A DNA stretch of 64,000 nucleotides from Treponema putidum (GTDB lineage Bacteria > Spirochaetota > Spirochaetia > Treponematales > Treponemataceae): contig NZ_CP009228.1 of the NCBI RefSeq assembly GCF_000755145.1, positions 1,597,694-1,661,693 on the forward strand, read 5' to 3'. Of this stretch, positions 36,562 to 46,180 are shown piece by piece. Within the stretch, counting starts at the first letter, position 1; every line of letters starts with the position of its first letter. The notes under the pieces are model-generated. The model searched no databases. It worked only from the letters and a program-made list of their open reading frames with translations, and had not been told where the DNA came from. The translations under genes were made by a program, and so were the position numbers.

Positions 36562-37707
36562 ATGGAAAGTAAATCTTTTTTTAAGAAAGAAATCGGGCTT
36601 GAAAACTTTATCTTTTTAGTATGTTTTTTTGCCTTCTTTTTCGGTGTCGGCTCGGTTATGGGCGGCGTAAATATGATTAAGACAATGATGGAAACAGGCT
36701 TTGACTTACTTATCAATATCTGTTTGTACTTAATGGCGGTTGCCGTATTGGCCGGAGCCGTATCGGGGCTTTTTTCGGAATTCGGTACCGTTGCTTTGAT
36801 TAACAAAATCTTGTACAAATTGATGAAACCCTTGTATGACTTGCCGGGTGCTTCTTCCCTAGGTATCTTAAACTGCTTTTTGTCGGATAATCCTGCAATT
36901 TTAACCCTTGCCGATGACGATAATTTTAGGCGTTATTTTAAACAATACCAGCTTCCTGCCCTTACAAACCTCGGAACGGCCTTCGGAATGGGATTGATTA
37001 CCACAACGGCAATGATGGGACTAAACATAAAATCGGCGGTTCCGGCGGCTTTGATTGGAAATGTCGGAGCAATAGCAGGAAGTATAGTTTCAGTCCGCTT
37101 GATGATTTACTTTTCAAAAAAACGCTACGGAACGGAAGCCCTTGTTTCTACAAAACGAGTTGACCCCATCCCCGAAAAAATGCGTCCCGTAAGGGCAGGC
37201 GGTGCCGGAAGCCGATTTATTCAGGCCTTGCTTGACGGCGGAAAATCGGGAGTCAGCATGGGCATAGCTATTATTCCGGGTGTAGTAATTATCTGTACAA
37301 TAGTCATAATGCTTACAAACGGCCCAAGCGCAGATGGTACATATACGGGAGCCGCCCGCGAAGGTATAGCCCTTCTTCCATGGATAGGCAAAAAGATAAG
37401 TTTTATCTTGAATCCGATTTACGGCTTCAGCACCCCTGAGGCTATCTCCGTTCCGATTACAGCACTCGGTTCTACAGGCGCCGCATTAGGCATTGTAAAA
37501 GAAATGTCTTTAATGGGAAAAATAAATGCAAACGATATAGCAGTTTTTACAGCTATCTGTATGTGCTGGAGCGGTTATATTTCTACCCATATTGCAATGA
37601 TGGATGCCCTTGATACAAAGGAGATGACCGGAAAAGCTATTTTAAGCCACACCATCGGCGGCCTCTTTGCAGGTTTTGTAGCCCACATTATAGCCTTTAT
37701 ACTTTAA
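36562..37707 (+). CDS. Gate-domain multi-pass membrane protein (CD0519/CD1768-like)
   Basis: The 381 residues contain about nine hydrophobic segments and the features of nucleoside-recognition/Gate transporters: LSDNPAILTLADDDNFRRYF, ALTNLGTAFGMGLITT, NPIYGFSTPEAISVPITALGSTGAALG and CMCWSGYISTHIAMMDAL. Its best resemblance is to the CD0519/CD1768 family of clostridia. Transport of a small solute is likely, but the substrate is unknown. GGAG lies eight bases before the ATG. The cobQ-like gene follows after four bases and could be linked in function. Confidence 0.8.
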   Translation: MESKSFFKKEIGLENFIFLVCFFAFFFGVGSVMGGVNMIKTMMETGFDLLINICLYLMAVAVLAGAVSGLFSEFGTVALINKILYKLMKPLYDLPGASSLGILNCFLSDNPAILTLADDDNFRRYFKQYQLPALTNLGTAFGMGLITTTAMMGLNIKSAVPAALIGNVGAIAGSIVSVRLMIYFSKKRYGTEALVSTKRVDPIPEKMRPVRAGGAGSRFIQALLDGGKSGVSMGIAIIPGVVIICTIVIMLTNGPSADGTYTGAAREGIALLPWIGKKISFILNPIYGFSTPEAISVPITALGSTGAALGIVKEMSLMGKINANDIAVFTAICMCWSGYISTHIAMMDALDTKEMTGKAILSHTIGGLFAGFVAHIIAFIL

Positions 37708-37711
37708 TATA

Positions 37712-38575
37712 ATGGCAAGTATAATGATTCAAGGGACAACCTCTTCTGCGGGTAAGTCCCTTTTTTGTACGGGCCTTTGTAGAATCTTTAAAAAGAAAGG
37801 CTTAAAAGTTGTTCCCTTTAAATCCCAAAATATGTCCTCGATTTTTTTTACCGCATTTGACGGAAAAAAGATAAGCAGTGCCCAAGCCCTTCAAGCGAGG
37901 GCTGCCGGTATTGAGCCCCGTCCCGAAATGAATCCCATTCTCCTCATCCCCAAAACTGATGTAGGCTCTAAGGTTATAATCCTAGGAGAAGAAAAAAAGG
38001 AGATGAAGGCGAGGGAGTATTTTGAGTATAAAAAGACCTGCAAACCTATGATATTGGAAACCTTTCAAAAACTTGAAAGGGAAAACGATATTGTAGTTAT
38101 AGAGGGAGCAGGGAGTCCTGCCGAAATAAACCTAAACCAAAATGACATAGTCAACATGGGCATGGCCGAGATGGCCGATGCTCCGGTTCTCTTGATTGCC
38201 GACATAGACAGGGGCGGAGTCTTTGCCCAGCTCTACGGAACAGTAATGCTCCTCCCTGAAAAAGATAGAAAAAGGATTAAGGGCATGATTATAAATAAAT
38301 TCCGCGGAGACAAGAGCCTATTAGATCCCGGCATCAAGATGATTGAAGACCTTGTAAAGATTCCTGTGATAGCAACCATCCCCTACATGCACTTGGAACT
38401 TGCCGATGAGGACAGCCTCATAGACGATGATAAAAAATGCAATACCCAAGCCCAAAGCGAGGAAGAGCTGGAAAAAGAGCTGGATAAACTCGCCCGCCTC
38501 ATCGAAGAGAACAGCGATATGGAGTTTATCTTTAAGACAGCCGGGCTTAAAGCCGGGCTTAAAGCCGGGCTTTAG
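37712..38575 (+). CDS. CobQ-like (cobyric acid synthase) ATPase half, lacking the amidotransferase domain
   Basis: The 287-residue protein is the N-terminal synthetase half of CobQ/CbiP: IMIQGTTSSAGKSLFCTGLCRIF with its P-loop variant, PFKSQNMSS, AQALQARAAGIEPRPEMNPILL, VVIEGAGSPAEINL and LIADIDRGGVFAQLYGT. Full-length enzymes have about 500 residues with a C-terminal glutamine amidotransferase; here the frame ends just where that domain should begin, in a short repeat coding LKAGLKAGL. Either the gene was cut by the repeat or a separate amidotransferase is used. No other cobalamin gene is in the window. Confidence 0.85.
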   Translation: MASIMIQGTTSSAGKSLFCTGLCRIFKKKGLKVVPFKSQNMSSIFFTAFDGKKISSAQALQARAAGIEPRPEMNPILLIPKTDVGSKVIILGEEKKEMKAREYFEYKKTCKPMILETFQKLERENDIVVIEGAGSPAEINLNQNDIVNMGMAEMADAPVLLIADIDRGGVFAQLYGTVMLLPEKDRKRIKGMIINKFRGDKSLLDPGIKMIEDLVKIPVIATIPYMHLELADEDSLIDDDKKCNTQAQSEEELEKELDKLARLIEENSDMEFIFKTAGLKAGLKAGL

Positions 38576-38604
38576 CCCTGGCTGTAAAGCCGGCTTTACA
38601 GCCA
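38537..38604. repeat. 12-nt tandem repeat and 26-bp perfect palindrome
   Basis: The unit GCCGGGCTTAAA occurs three times (about 38540-38572) and forms the last codons and stop of the CobQ-like gene. Directly after, 38579-38604 is a perfect 26-base palindrome centred on GCCGGC. On the opposite strand the site follows the end of the large beta-helix lipoprotein gene, so it can terminate both. Confidence 0.75.
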
Positions 38605-38614
38605 ATTATTGCGT

Positions 38615-41600
38615 CTAGTTCTTCTTTTTTAAATGACCGGCAGAGTCAACCTCCCATTCTTCTGTTCCCTTCTTTGTAACTTTAAATTTATTTGCATTGA
38701 CACCGGTATTGCCTGTTAGTACTTGGGTCGACGCCTTGTATTTAGACTTGGGCACGGTAATTCTTGCAGCTTGGTTTTGATCTGCATCTAAGGTACTGCC
38801 AACATTTATTGCTGTTGAATTATTTAAATAGACATCATTTTTACCGTGTATATGCTCATCTCCATCGGTTGAAGGGGTTATTTTAGCAGAGCCGGACATA
38901 TTGAAGATACCGTTATTGTAAACTGCTCCCCCTTCCTTGGCTTCGTTTCCTGTAATTGTTCCGCCTTCCATTGTGAGAGTTCCTAAATTACATATACCGC
39001 CTCCAAAACCGGTATGAGTATCGTTGTTTTTATTCTTTGCTATATTATTCTTTATTTCACACGAATCTTTTATGATAAGCGTGCTGCCTGATTTAATATA
39101 AATTCCGCCGCCTCCGCTATCTGTATCAGAATTTTTTGATTCATTGTTGAATATTTTTGTGTTACCTTTTAATACAAGATTTCCATTCTCTATATATATA
39201 CCTCCACCTTGTCCAAAAGAAAAGCATATATTATGACTTATTTCAGCGTTACCTTCAATTATATTTTCACCTGAATTGGTAGCAATGTAAATTCCGGCTC
39301 CATTATATGCTCCATTGTCTTTTATTGTGGATGTTCCCTTTATCCATAACCGCCCATTATGTGAAAGATTCTTTATATAAATTGCACCGCCCATTCCAGT
39401 ACCTGTATTACTTTTACATTCCTTTATAGTTACATTTTCAATTTCTAATGATGCTTCTTCTACATATACTCCTACCCCAATGCCTTCTTTTCCTTTTTTA
39501 AGAGTTATATCTTTTAATTTAAGAGTTACTCCGTTAGAAACCTTGAATATCCTGCATTTTTCATTGGCATTAAGAGTTATATTAGAATTTTTGCCTATAA
39601 CAGTTACATTCCTATTTACGTTAATTTCATCAGTGGATACGGTAGCGGTAAGGTTTGTTTCTGTCCCATCCACTATAATAACCTCAGCCCCGCCGGTCTT
39701 TTCAACTTCGGTTTTTAACTCTGCCCAAGTTGTAACTGTCTTACTACTATTTTCTTCCAATTGTCCGGCTGTATTTATTTTCCACTTTTTACCGTCTGGA
39801 GGTTGATCGGTAACCTTGAATTTAGATACTTTATCTGCAAGAGTAACACCGGAAGCGGCTGTTAAGACAGTGATTGTAGGAGTAAGGGCTGAAGGATAAT
39901 TCATAGGACTTATTCGGGCAACAGCGGCTTCCGATAAATTTCCCGTGATTGTGATTACCTTGTCTGCAGGGAGATAAACATCATTTTTGTCTGCATCAAT
40001 AGTTATCTTTGCAGAACCGGAGATTTTGAAAGTTCCGTTATTGTAGACTGCTCCTCCATGTTGCGCCTCATTATCTTTTATTTCCCCGCCTTCTATTGTG
40101 AGAGTTCCTAAATTACATATACCGCCTCCAAAACCGGTAAGAGAAGTACCGTCGGATTTTTTTGCCTTGTTTCCCTCGATAAGACAAGAACCTTTTATAG
40201 TAAGGGTTCCATTTGGCGAAATATAAACACCTCCTCCGCCTGCAGCACCAACCCTTGATTCATTATTTAATATTTTTGCATTACCCTGTAAAACAAGAGC
40301 CCCCTTATGGATATATATACCCCCTCCTTGACCGTTACTTTGACAAATATTACCCCTTATTTCAGCGTTACCTTCAATTATGTTTTCACCTGAAGTGATG
40401 TCAATGTAAATTCCGGCTCCTAATTCTGCTTGATTGTTTTCTATTTTTGAGTTACCCTTTATCAATAATCTCCTATCAGAAGAATTACTTATATAAATTG
40501 CACCGCCTTTTCCTGAATTTTTTTCATTCTTACATTCAGTTATAGTTACATCTTCAATTTCTAATGATGCTCCTGTTACATGTACTCCTGCCCCGAGGCC
40601 GGTAATACTTTTTCCTTTTTTAAGAGTTATATCTTTTAGCGTAAGAGTTGCCCCGTTAAAAACATTGAATATTCTATGTTTGTAATTTGCATCGAGTATA
40701 GCCGCACCTTCGCCCTTAATTGTAAGGTCTTTATTTATTAAAATTTCCGAAGTGTTCTCATCGGCTGTAAGAGTAGTTTTTACGGTTATGGTATTGCCGG
40801 AGCTTGCTGCAGTTACGGCATCTTGAAGTCCTTGCCAGCTCGTAATTTCAGTTGCCTCTTTTTTTAGTACAAGAGCATTTAGTGTAGAATCCCTTTGAAG
40901 CGACCAAGTTTGTCCCGATTTTTGAGTTAAACTAAATTTGGATATGTCCCCATCATTCAAGGCATAACCTTCGCCTTTTACTACCTGCCTACCGGCAGTA
41001 TATGTATTGTCTGCAGGTGTTATTCTAGCGACGGAGGCTTCCGATAAATTTCCTGTAATTGTAATTACTTTTCCTGCAGGGAGGTAAACATCGTTTTTTC
41101 CTAGGGTATTTTCATCGGGGGCTGCAGAAGGCACTATCTGTGCAGAACCGGAGATTTTGAGGGTTCCGCTGTTATAGATGGCTCCGCCTAAACCGTTAGG
41201 AGAAATAATCTTATTGTCTTTTATTATAGAATTCCCTTTAATATCAATATTACCTGTTGAAGATATCGCTCCTCCTGCCATACCGGCTTCCGAATCCTTT
41301 ATATCCGTATTGTTGAGGGTTAAAACCGAGTTGATGTCGGCTTTTATAGCCCCGCCTGTAGCCTCATAAGTATTTCCTTCAATTTTTCCGTTTTGAAGAG
41401 TGAGGCCGGTCAAGTTTAAAGTTGCTCCGCTTTTTATATTGAAAATACGATGAGAGGGATTAGGCTTATTAGAGCCGTCCTTATTAGCATCTATAATGCT
41501 GCCGGCCTTTCCGCTTAAGCCTTGGATATTTATTTTTTTGCTTACCTCAAATTCTCCCGAATTATTTGCTTCATTTGTTGAAGTTATATTCCCGTTTATA

Positions 41601-43024
41601 TAAATAGTATCCCCGTCAGAAGCCTTTTTCACAGTCTTTTTAAGAATCTGCCATGAACCATTACCGGCACGTACTTCTTTTTTTATTTTATAGTAATAAG
41701 TCTTTTCATCGCTGTCGGTATAATTAGGCCCGCTTGCCTTTAATTTAACCTCGTATATTTCATCCACTCCCGGAATCGGGTCCAGTAATATCTTTGTAGA
41801 GTTTCCGTCTTGTTGGCTGCTGCCTGTAGGCCCTGTAAAATCTGCGGGCGCCGGAGTAGAAGTTGAAAGTTTTACCTCAGCATTTATGGTTACACCGTCA
41901 GGATAAGCGTCATTATGAGCTTTTAGAATAACAGGGTTTCCAAAACATGAAGATATATGAATCGGATTCGCAAATGTTCCTGTGCTCAATGCACTTTCAT
42001 TATCTTTATAGACTCCGTAATTTGTTAATTCACCCATGGCAGAATGATAAGAAATTTTCGGGGTAGGAAGTTTTGCTAAATTGGTTACACCTGAAGTTTC
42101 ATCAGAAGCAAGGCCTCGCAAATCTTTTACTTTAACCTTATAACTCAAGCTCTGTTTGGTTTTTACCCCCGTTTTTATACAGAGCATCCATTTTCTATCA
42201 TCAGAATTCGCAGCAGGGATAGACGGAAAGCTTGTTGGTCCTCCTCCTGTTATTTCTTCGTTTGCAAGTTGTTTGATTTCTTCATTAGTAGGAATAAGGA
42301 TTCCCTGAGAGCCGCTCACATCGAAGCCTTCTTTTGTTAATTTTACCTGAATAGGGGCTTTTTGGTTTTCTCCTTCAGTGAAGTAAACCTCAGATATATC
42401 TCCATGGAGTGAAGTATCTATTGAATTAGCAGGTACTGCAAATTTAAAGATTAAAACATAATACGAATTTTCCCCATCTTCTATTTTTCCTGTAGTAACC
42501 CATTCCGGTTTAGGAGGAACCGTGTTAGCCCTAAGTTTATAATTATAGTTTTGTACAAATCTTCGGTTATCTTTTTTATTGTAAAGTTTTATTTTAGGAT
42601 TAAGGTTCGCCTTACCTTGTTCGTTTTTAAGTAAAAAATCTTTTTTATAAGTGAGCTCGATTCTATCGTAACTTGTTTGGGTTAAAGTATAATCTTCTCC
42701 AAATTTAGGCCTTCCTCCGCTTTTACCATTTACGTTTTTATCAAAGACGATAATATCATCCGGAGCGTTCGAATCACCGGGCATTAAAAATTCAAATTTT
42801 TGGGAGTTATTAAGTTTAAAATAAATGTGTGCATCTTCGCCGGAGGGCAAGGCGAAAAAGTCGTCTTTGTCAATCGGAAGTCCGGAGGGAATCTCAATCT
42901 CGGTTATATTTGCAGTATTTGCCCAATAGGAAAAAGTTTTATCAATATCGTCAAGAAGCTGCTTGCATGATGTTAAACTTACTAAAAGCAGCAACGGTAA
43001 AAATTTAGTTAAAATTTTTTTCAT
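38615..43024 (-). CDS. Large beta-helix surface lipoprotein with three repeat modules
   Basis: A lipoprotein signal (Cys 20, SLTSC) leads to an N-terminal region of about 430 residues with beta-sandwich-like segments and then three long modules starting near residues 455, 725 and 1095. Each module starts with a W-(Q/E)-L-K opening, carries a right-handed beta-helix with repeated GG(A/G)(I/V)Y motifs (about 15 in all, like the GGAI motifs of chlamydial polymorphic outer-membrane proteins) and ends with a strand-rich cap. Modules 2 and 3 are nearly identical over stretches at the DNA level. It is likely an adhesin. AGGAG precedes the ATG, and the barrel-like gene upstream is in the same operon. 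Confidence 0.85.
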   Translation of the reverse strand: MKKILTKFLPLLLLVSLTSCKQLLDDIDKTFSYWANTANITEIEIPSGLPIDKDDFFALPSGEDAHIYFKLNNSQKFEFLMPGDSNAPDDIIVFDKNVNGKSGGRPKFGEDYTLTQTSYDRIELTYKKDFLLKNEQGKANLNPKIKLYNKKDNRRFVQNYNYKLRANTVPPKPEWVTTGKIEDGENSYYVLIFKFAVPANSIDTSLHGDISEVYFTEGENQKAPIQVKLTKEGFDVSGSQGILIPTNEEIKQLANEEITGGGPTSFPSIPAANSDDRKWMLCIKTGVKTKQSLSYKVKVKDLRGLASDETSGVTNLAKLPTPKISYHSAMGELTNYGVYKDNESALSTGTFANPIHISSCFGNPVILKAHNDAYPDGVTINAEVKLSTSTPAPADFTGPTGSSQQDGNSTKILLDPIPGVDEIYEVKLKASGPNYTDSDEKTYYYKIKKEVRAGNGSWQILKKTVKKASDGDTIYINGNITSTNEANNSGEFEVSKKINIQGLSGKAGSIIDANKDGSNKPNPSHRIFNIKSGATLNLTGLTLQNGKIEGNTYEATGGAIKADINSVLTLNNTDIKDSEAGMAGGAISSTGNIDIKGNSIIKDNKIISPNGLGGAIYNSGTLKISGSAQIVPSAAPDENTLGKNDVYLPAGKVITITGNLSEASVARITPADNTYTAGRQVVKGEGYALNDGDISKFSLTQKSGQTWSLQRDSTLNALVLKKEATEITSWQGLQDAVTAASSGNTITVKTTLTADENTSEILINKDLTIKGEGAAILDANYKHRIFNVFNGATLTLKDITLKKGKSITGLGAGVHVTGASLEIEDVTITECKNEKNSGKGGAIYISNSSDRRLLIKGNSKIENNQAELGAGIYIDITSGENIIEGNAEIRGNICQSNGQGGGIYIHKGALVLQGNAKILNNESRVGAAGGGGVYISPNGTLTIKGSCLIEGNKAKKSDGTSLTGFGGGICNLGTLTIEGGEIKDNEAQHGGAVYNNGTFKISGSAKITIDADKNDVYLPADKVITITGNLSEAAVARISPMNYPSALTPTITVLTAASGVTLADKVSKFKVTDQPPDGKKWKINTAGQLEENSSKTVTTWAELKTEVEKTGGAEVIIVDGTETNLTATVSTDEINVNRNVTVIGKNSNITLNANEKCRIFKVSNGVTLKLKDITLKKGKEGIGVGVYVEEASLEIENVTIKECKSNTGTGMGGAIYIKNLSHNGRLWIKGTSTIKDNGAYNGAGIYIATNSGENIIEGNAEISHNICFSFGQGGGIYIENGNLVLKGNTKIFNNESKNSDTDSGGGGIYIKSGSTLIIKDSCEIKNNIAKNKNNDTHTGFGGGICNLGTLTMEGGTITGNEAKEGGAVYNNGIFNMSGSAKITPSTDGDEHIHGKNDVYLNNSTAINVGSTLDADQNQAARITVPKSKYKASTQVLTGNTGVNANKFKVTKKGTEEWEVDSAGHLKKKN

Positions 43025-43042
43025 TTCTATTTCTCCTATAGG

Positions 43043-44269
43043 TTAAAATTCCCAGCCCAAAGAAAGGGACGGCTGAATTACATATTTAGGAAAATCCTTT
43101 CTAAATAAAATGATGTGATCTAAATTTATCTCAAAATATAATTTTTTATAAAGATAAACTTGAACAGCTGTTCCTCCGTTTACCGAAGGGCACCAAAACC
43201 AATAAACGGGACTTTGTATATCCGATTCGGGATACGTAAATTTTGCCTGTATTAAAAAAGCCGCTCCTCCTCCCAAATGCAGATCAAAATTAAGTCTGCG
43301 CTTGATTATTGGAAACATATATACCAAGTTAAATTGAGGTATGATAAAACTGGATTTTAATGTATAGATTTCATCTTTAGAGCTTTTTAAAAATAAGCCT
43401 GAAGCTGAAAGATTAAAACCTATACGGCCGTATAATTTCTTTATAGGTATAATACTAAACCATAAAGAACCTCCGGCAGGATAAATATTCGATTTAAAAT
43501 ATCGGTATAATATTTTATTTTGCATAAAGGCACTAAAAGTGTAGCCTAAAGATAAAAATATATCGAGCGGCTTTTGAAACGCAAAGGCTATATTTTTGGA
43601 GCTATCATGTAAACCGCTTGGATCTGTTGCAGTAAAAGTATAAATTCCGGGTGAGAACTTTGAAAAATCCAGCTTAAGTTTTATTTTTTTTCCGTCTTTA
43701 TCCGCTTCTATTACGGTGCATGGTATTGGGTTTTCCGTATCTTTGTTCAAAGTAAATATTGTTTCCGCAAAAAGATTATTGCCTAAGACGATGAGTGAGT
43801 CTGAATCCGTTTCATCGAAGTATATTGTATTGACTGATAATGATAAAACTTCAGGCTGATAGGCTATGCGCACATCAAAATTTCTATATTCACTTGCAGA
43901 GTCCAGCTGATTAAGAAGATTAATTATAGCTACCTTATAGCGGTATTTTCCCGGTTGTAAAGAAACATTTATTGAATTCTTTTTTAAATTCTTTTTATCG
44001 ATTTGTATCCAGTTACCCGAATTATCTTGTTTTTCGAGTACAAATTCAAAACCTAAGATGTTGTCTATTGCTTCCCATGATAAATGCTGATATATAGATG
44101 CTCCTTTATTGCCTTCTTCTATAAAGTAGCTTTTTTTAGCCTTATCTTCGGTTTTTAACGGTTCCTGTGCATATAAAATAAAGCTGCATAGAAAAATAGA
44201 TATAATGGTAATCGGCTTTAATTTTATCGAAAATCTTACCTTAGTTCGGCTGATTTTTTGCTTACTCAT
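43043..44269 (-). CDS. Probable outer-membrane beta-barrel protein with N-terminal Ig-like part
   Basis: A basic N-terminus and signal peptide (ending near residue 34, LYAQ) precede a fibronectin-like segment (LSWEAIDNILGFEFVLEKQD...YRYKVAIINLLNQLDSASEY), then an IPT-like strand region (NTIYFDETDSDSLIVLGNNLF). From about residue 235 the sequence alternates in barrel fashion and ends LSLGWEF, a terminal Phe typical of proteins inserted by BamA. The next gene on the strand is the large beta-helix lipoprotein, 18 bases away, so the pair may form a surface system. No named family. Confidence 0.7.
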   Translation of the reverse strand: MSKQKISRTKVRFSIKLKPITIISIFLCSFILYAQEPLKTEDKAKKSYFIEEGNKGASIYQHLSWEAIDNILGFEFVLEKQDNSGNWIQIDKKNLKKNSINVSLQPGKYRYKVAIINLLNQLDSASEYRNFDVRIAYQPEVLSLSVNTIYFDETDSDSLIVLGNNLFAETIFTLNKDTENPIPCTVIEADKDGKKIKLKLDFSKFSPGIYTFTATDPSGLHDSSKNIAFAFQKPLDIFLSLGYTFSAFMQNKILYRYFKSNIYPAGGSLWFSIIPIKKLYGRIGFNLSASGLFLKSSKDEIYTLKSSFIIPQFNLVYMFPIIKRRLNFDLHLGGGAAFLIQAKFTYPESDIQSPVYWFWCPSVNGGTAVQVYLYKKLYFEINLDHIILFRKDFPKYVIQPSLSLGWEF

Positions 44270-44387
44270 CTATAAATAACCCCTATATTAGAACCATGAA
44301 TTCTTTTATATTATTCGGTAAAGTTATCATAATTTACCTGTTATTTCAAGACTACGGCAGCTTTGTGTTTATAGCCGGATTTAGGAG

Positions 44388-45039
44388 TTATATAATACCG
44401 TTTTTAAAGGCAAAGGCAGCAAGTTGAGTCCGATCGGCGACAAAGGTCTTATCAAAGATTACGGAAATACTGTTCTTAATTGTGCCTTCTGAAAGGCCTT
44501 GTTTGTAGGCAATTTGTTTGTTTGAAAGCCCCTCTGCGACCAGCCTTATAATTTCTATTTCTTTTTGGCTCAAGCCGTACTCGTCTTGAATTTCGGGCAG
44601 GGGCTTTGGGGTTCTTTCGCCCGATCCTTCATGGCTTTCAAAAAGCATGGTTTTTGCGACTTCAGGATTTATAACAATATTGCCCGAAATAGCCGCCTTG
44701 ATTCCGTCATAGATTACATCGGGAGCGCTGTCTTTTAAAAGATAACCTGAGGCACCGTATTGAAGAGCTTTTTGAATGTATTCGGTATCATTAAAGGTGG
44801 TGAGAATCAATATTTTTATATCGGGAAAACTTTTTTTATTTTTTTGCCGCCTCTACACCGTTACATTCAGGCATTCTTATGTCCATGAGGAGAAGCTCAG
44901 GTTCTTTTTCTTCACATATTTTTAAGGCCTCATTTCCGTTACAGCCCGTTGCAACAACTTCAATGTCGGGATAAGCAGAAAAAATAATTTTTAAGCCCTC
45001 GCATATTAGTTTTTCATCGTCTACAATAGCTATTCTCAT
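44388..45039 (-). pseudogene. NarL/LuxR response regulator split in an A-tract
   Basis: ATG 45039 starts the receiver domain (MRIAIVDDEKLICEGL, phospho-acceptor Asp in LLLMDIRMPE). The frame stops right after GVEAAKK. The rest of the receiver (ILTTFNDTEYIQKALQYGASGYLLKDS) and the LuxR helix-turn-helix (LSQKEIEIIRLVAEGLSNKQIAYKQGLSEGTIKNSISVIF) continue in another frame. The break is in the A7-T-A7 tract at 44831-44845. A length change of one or two bases restores one protein of about 217 residues. Its partner is probably the kinase at 48693. Confidence 0.85.
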
Positions 45040-45215
45040 AGATTTAATATAGCATAGTTTTAGTGCCTGAATCAATATAATCGCACTTTAAACTTTTTTT
45101 TGCGATAATCAATGACTATTTTCCTTATAAAAAATGACTTTCGGCACTTTTATTTTCACCGGAATAAATTAAAATAAGGGCATATAAATCAAGAAACTTC
45201 TTATGGAGGTGTTTT

Positions 45216-46154
45216 ATGAAAATATTGGAAGTTAAGGATGTATCAAAAAAATACGGAAAAAAGCAGGTGCTTTCCGGTGTTTCTTTTGATATTGAAGAAG
45301 GCGATATCTTCGGTTTAATCGGGCCTAACGGTGCCGGAAAATCAACCCTGATAAACATAATAACCGGAATCTTGGATCCGCTAAACGGCGAAGTGCTTAT
45401 AGGCGGACACAATATCAAAAAAAATCCGATAGAGGCAAAAAAATTGATAGGCCTTGTACCTCAAGAGCTGGCTCTCTCAGAGGATATATCAGCGATCGAT
45501 AATCTCAATTTTTTTGCAAGCCTTTACGGTCTTTCAGGAAAAAAACTAAAGGATGCTGTAAGCGAAGCCTTGGAAGTAACCGGCTTAACCGAAAAGAAAA
45601 AAGAAAAGGTAAAAAAATTTTCGGGCGGTATGAAAAGAAGACTTAACCTTGCTGCAGCCATTATGCACAAGCCCCGCCTTTTAATATTAGATGAGCCGAC
45701 TGTAGGTATTGACCCCCAGTCAAGGAACAATATATTTGAGTATCTGCGCAAGATAAATTCCCAAGATAAAACTACAATTCTTTATACCTCCCACTACATG
45801 GAAGAGGTGGAAGAGCTTTGCAAAAATATCTTTGTAATCGATGAGGGAAGGGAGATTGCCTACGGCACCCTTAATTCCGTAAAGGAAAAGGCCAACGGAA
45901 CCGTAACCCTTGAAATAAAGGCCGACAATATAAATGAAGACCTAATAGAAAAAATCAGGCTTCTTGATGGGGCATTAAATGTAGAACAATCAGCAGATAC
46001 CGTTACCATTCTATATGAGAGAAGTAAGGTCAATCTTGATGAAACTATTAAAATATTACAAACCTCAGGAGCCGTAATTAAGGCTCTTCAAATCAATGAG
46101 CTTAATTTAGGCGAAGTATTTTTGCAGCTTACAGGAAAAAAATTGCGTGAATAA
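45216..46154 (+). CDS. ABC transporter ATP-binding protein (ABC-2 exporter type)
   Basis: The 312-residue protein has Walker A GPNGAGKST, the Q-loop VPQELALSEDIS, signature SGGMKRRLNLA, Walker B LLILDEPTVGID and H-loop TSHYMEE, with a C-terminal extension typical of drug/antibiotic or natA-type exporters. GGAGG lies before the ATG. It is first in an operon with two permeases and, after a terminator, a histidine kinase. The divergent gene is the response regulator. A role in export under two-component control is inferred. Confidence 0.95.
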   Translation: MKILEVKDVSKKYGKKQVLSGVSFDIEEGDIFGLIGPNGAGKSTLINIITGILDPLNGEVLIGGHNIKKNPIEAKKLIGLVPQELALSEDISAIDNLNFFASLYGLSGKKLKDAVSEALEVTGLTEKKKEKVKKFSGGMKRRLNLAAAIMHKPRLLILDEPTVGIDPQSRNNIFEYLRKINSQDKTTILYTSHYMEEVEELCKNIFVIDEGREIAYGTLNSVKEKANGTVTLEIKADNINEDLIEKIRLLDGALNVEQSADTVTILYERSKVNLDETIKILQTSGAVIKALQINELNLGEVFLQLTGKKLRE

Positions 46155-46180
46155 CGATTGAAGCTTCAGGAGGAATATAG

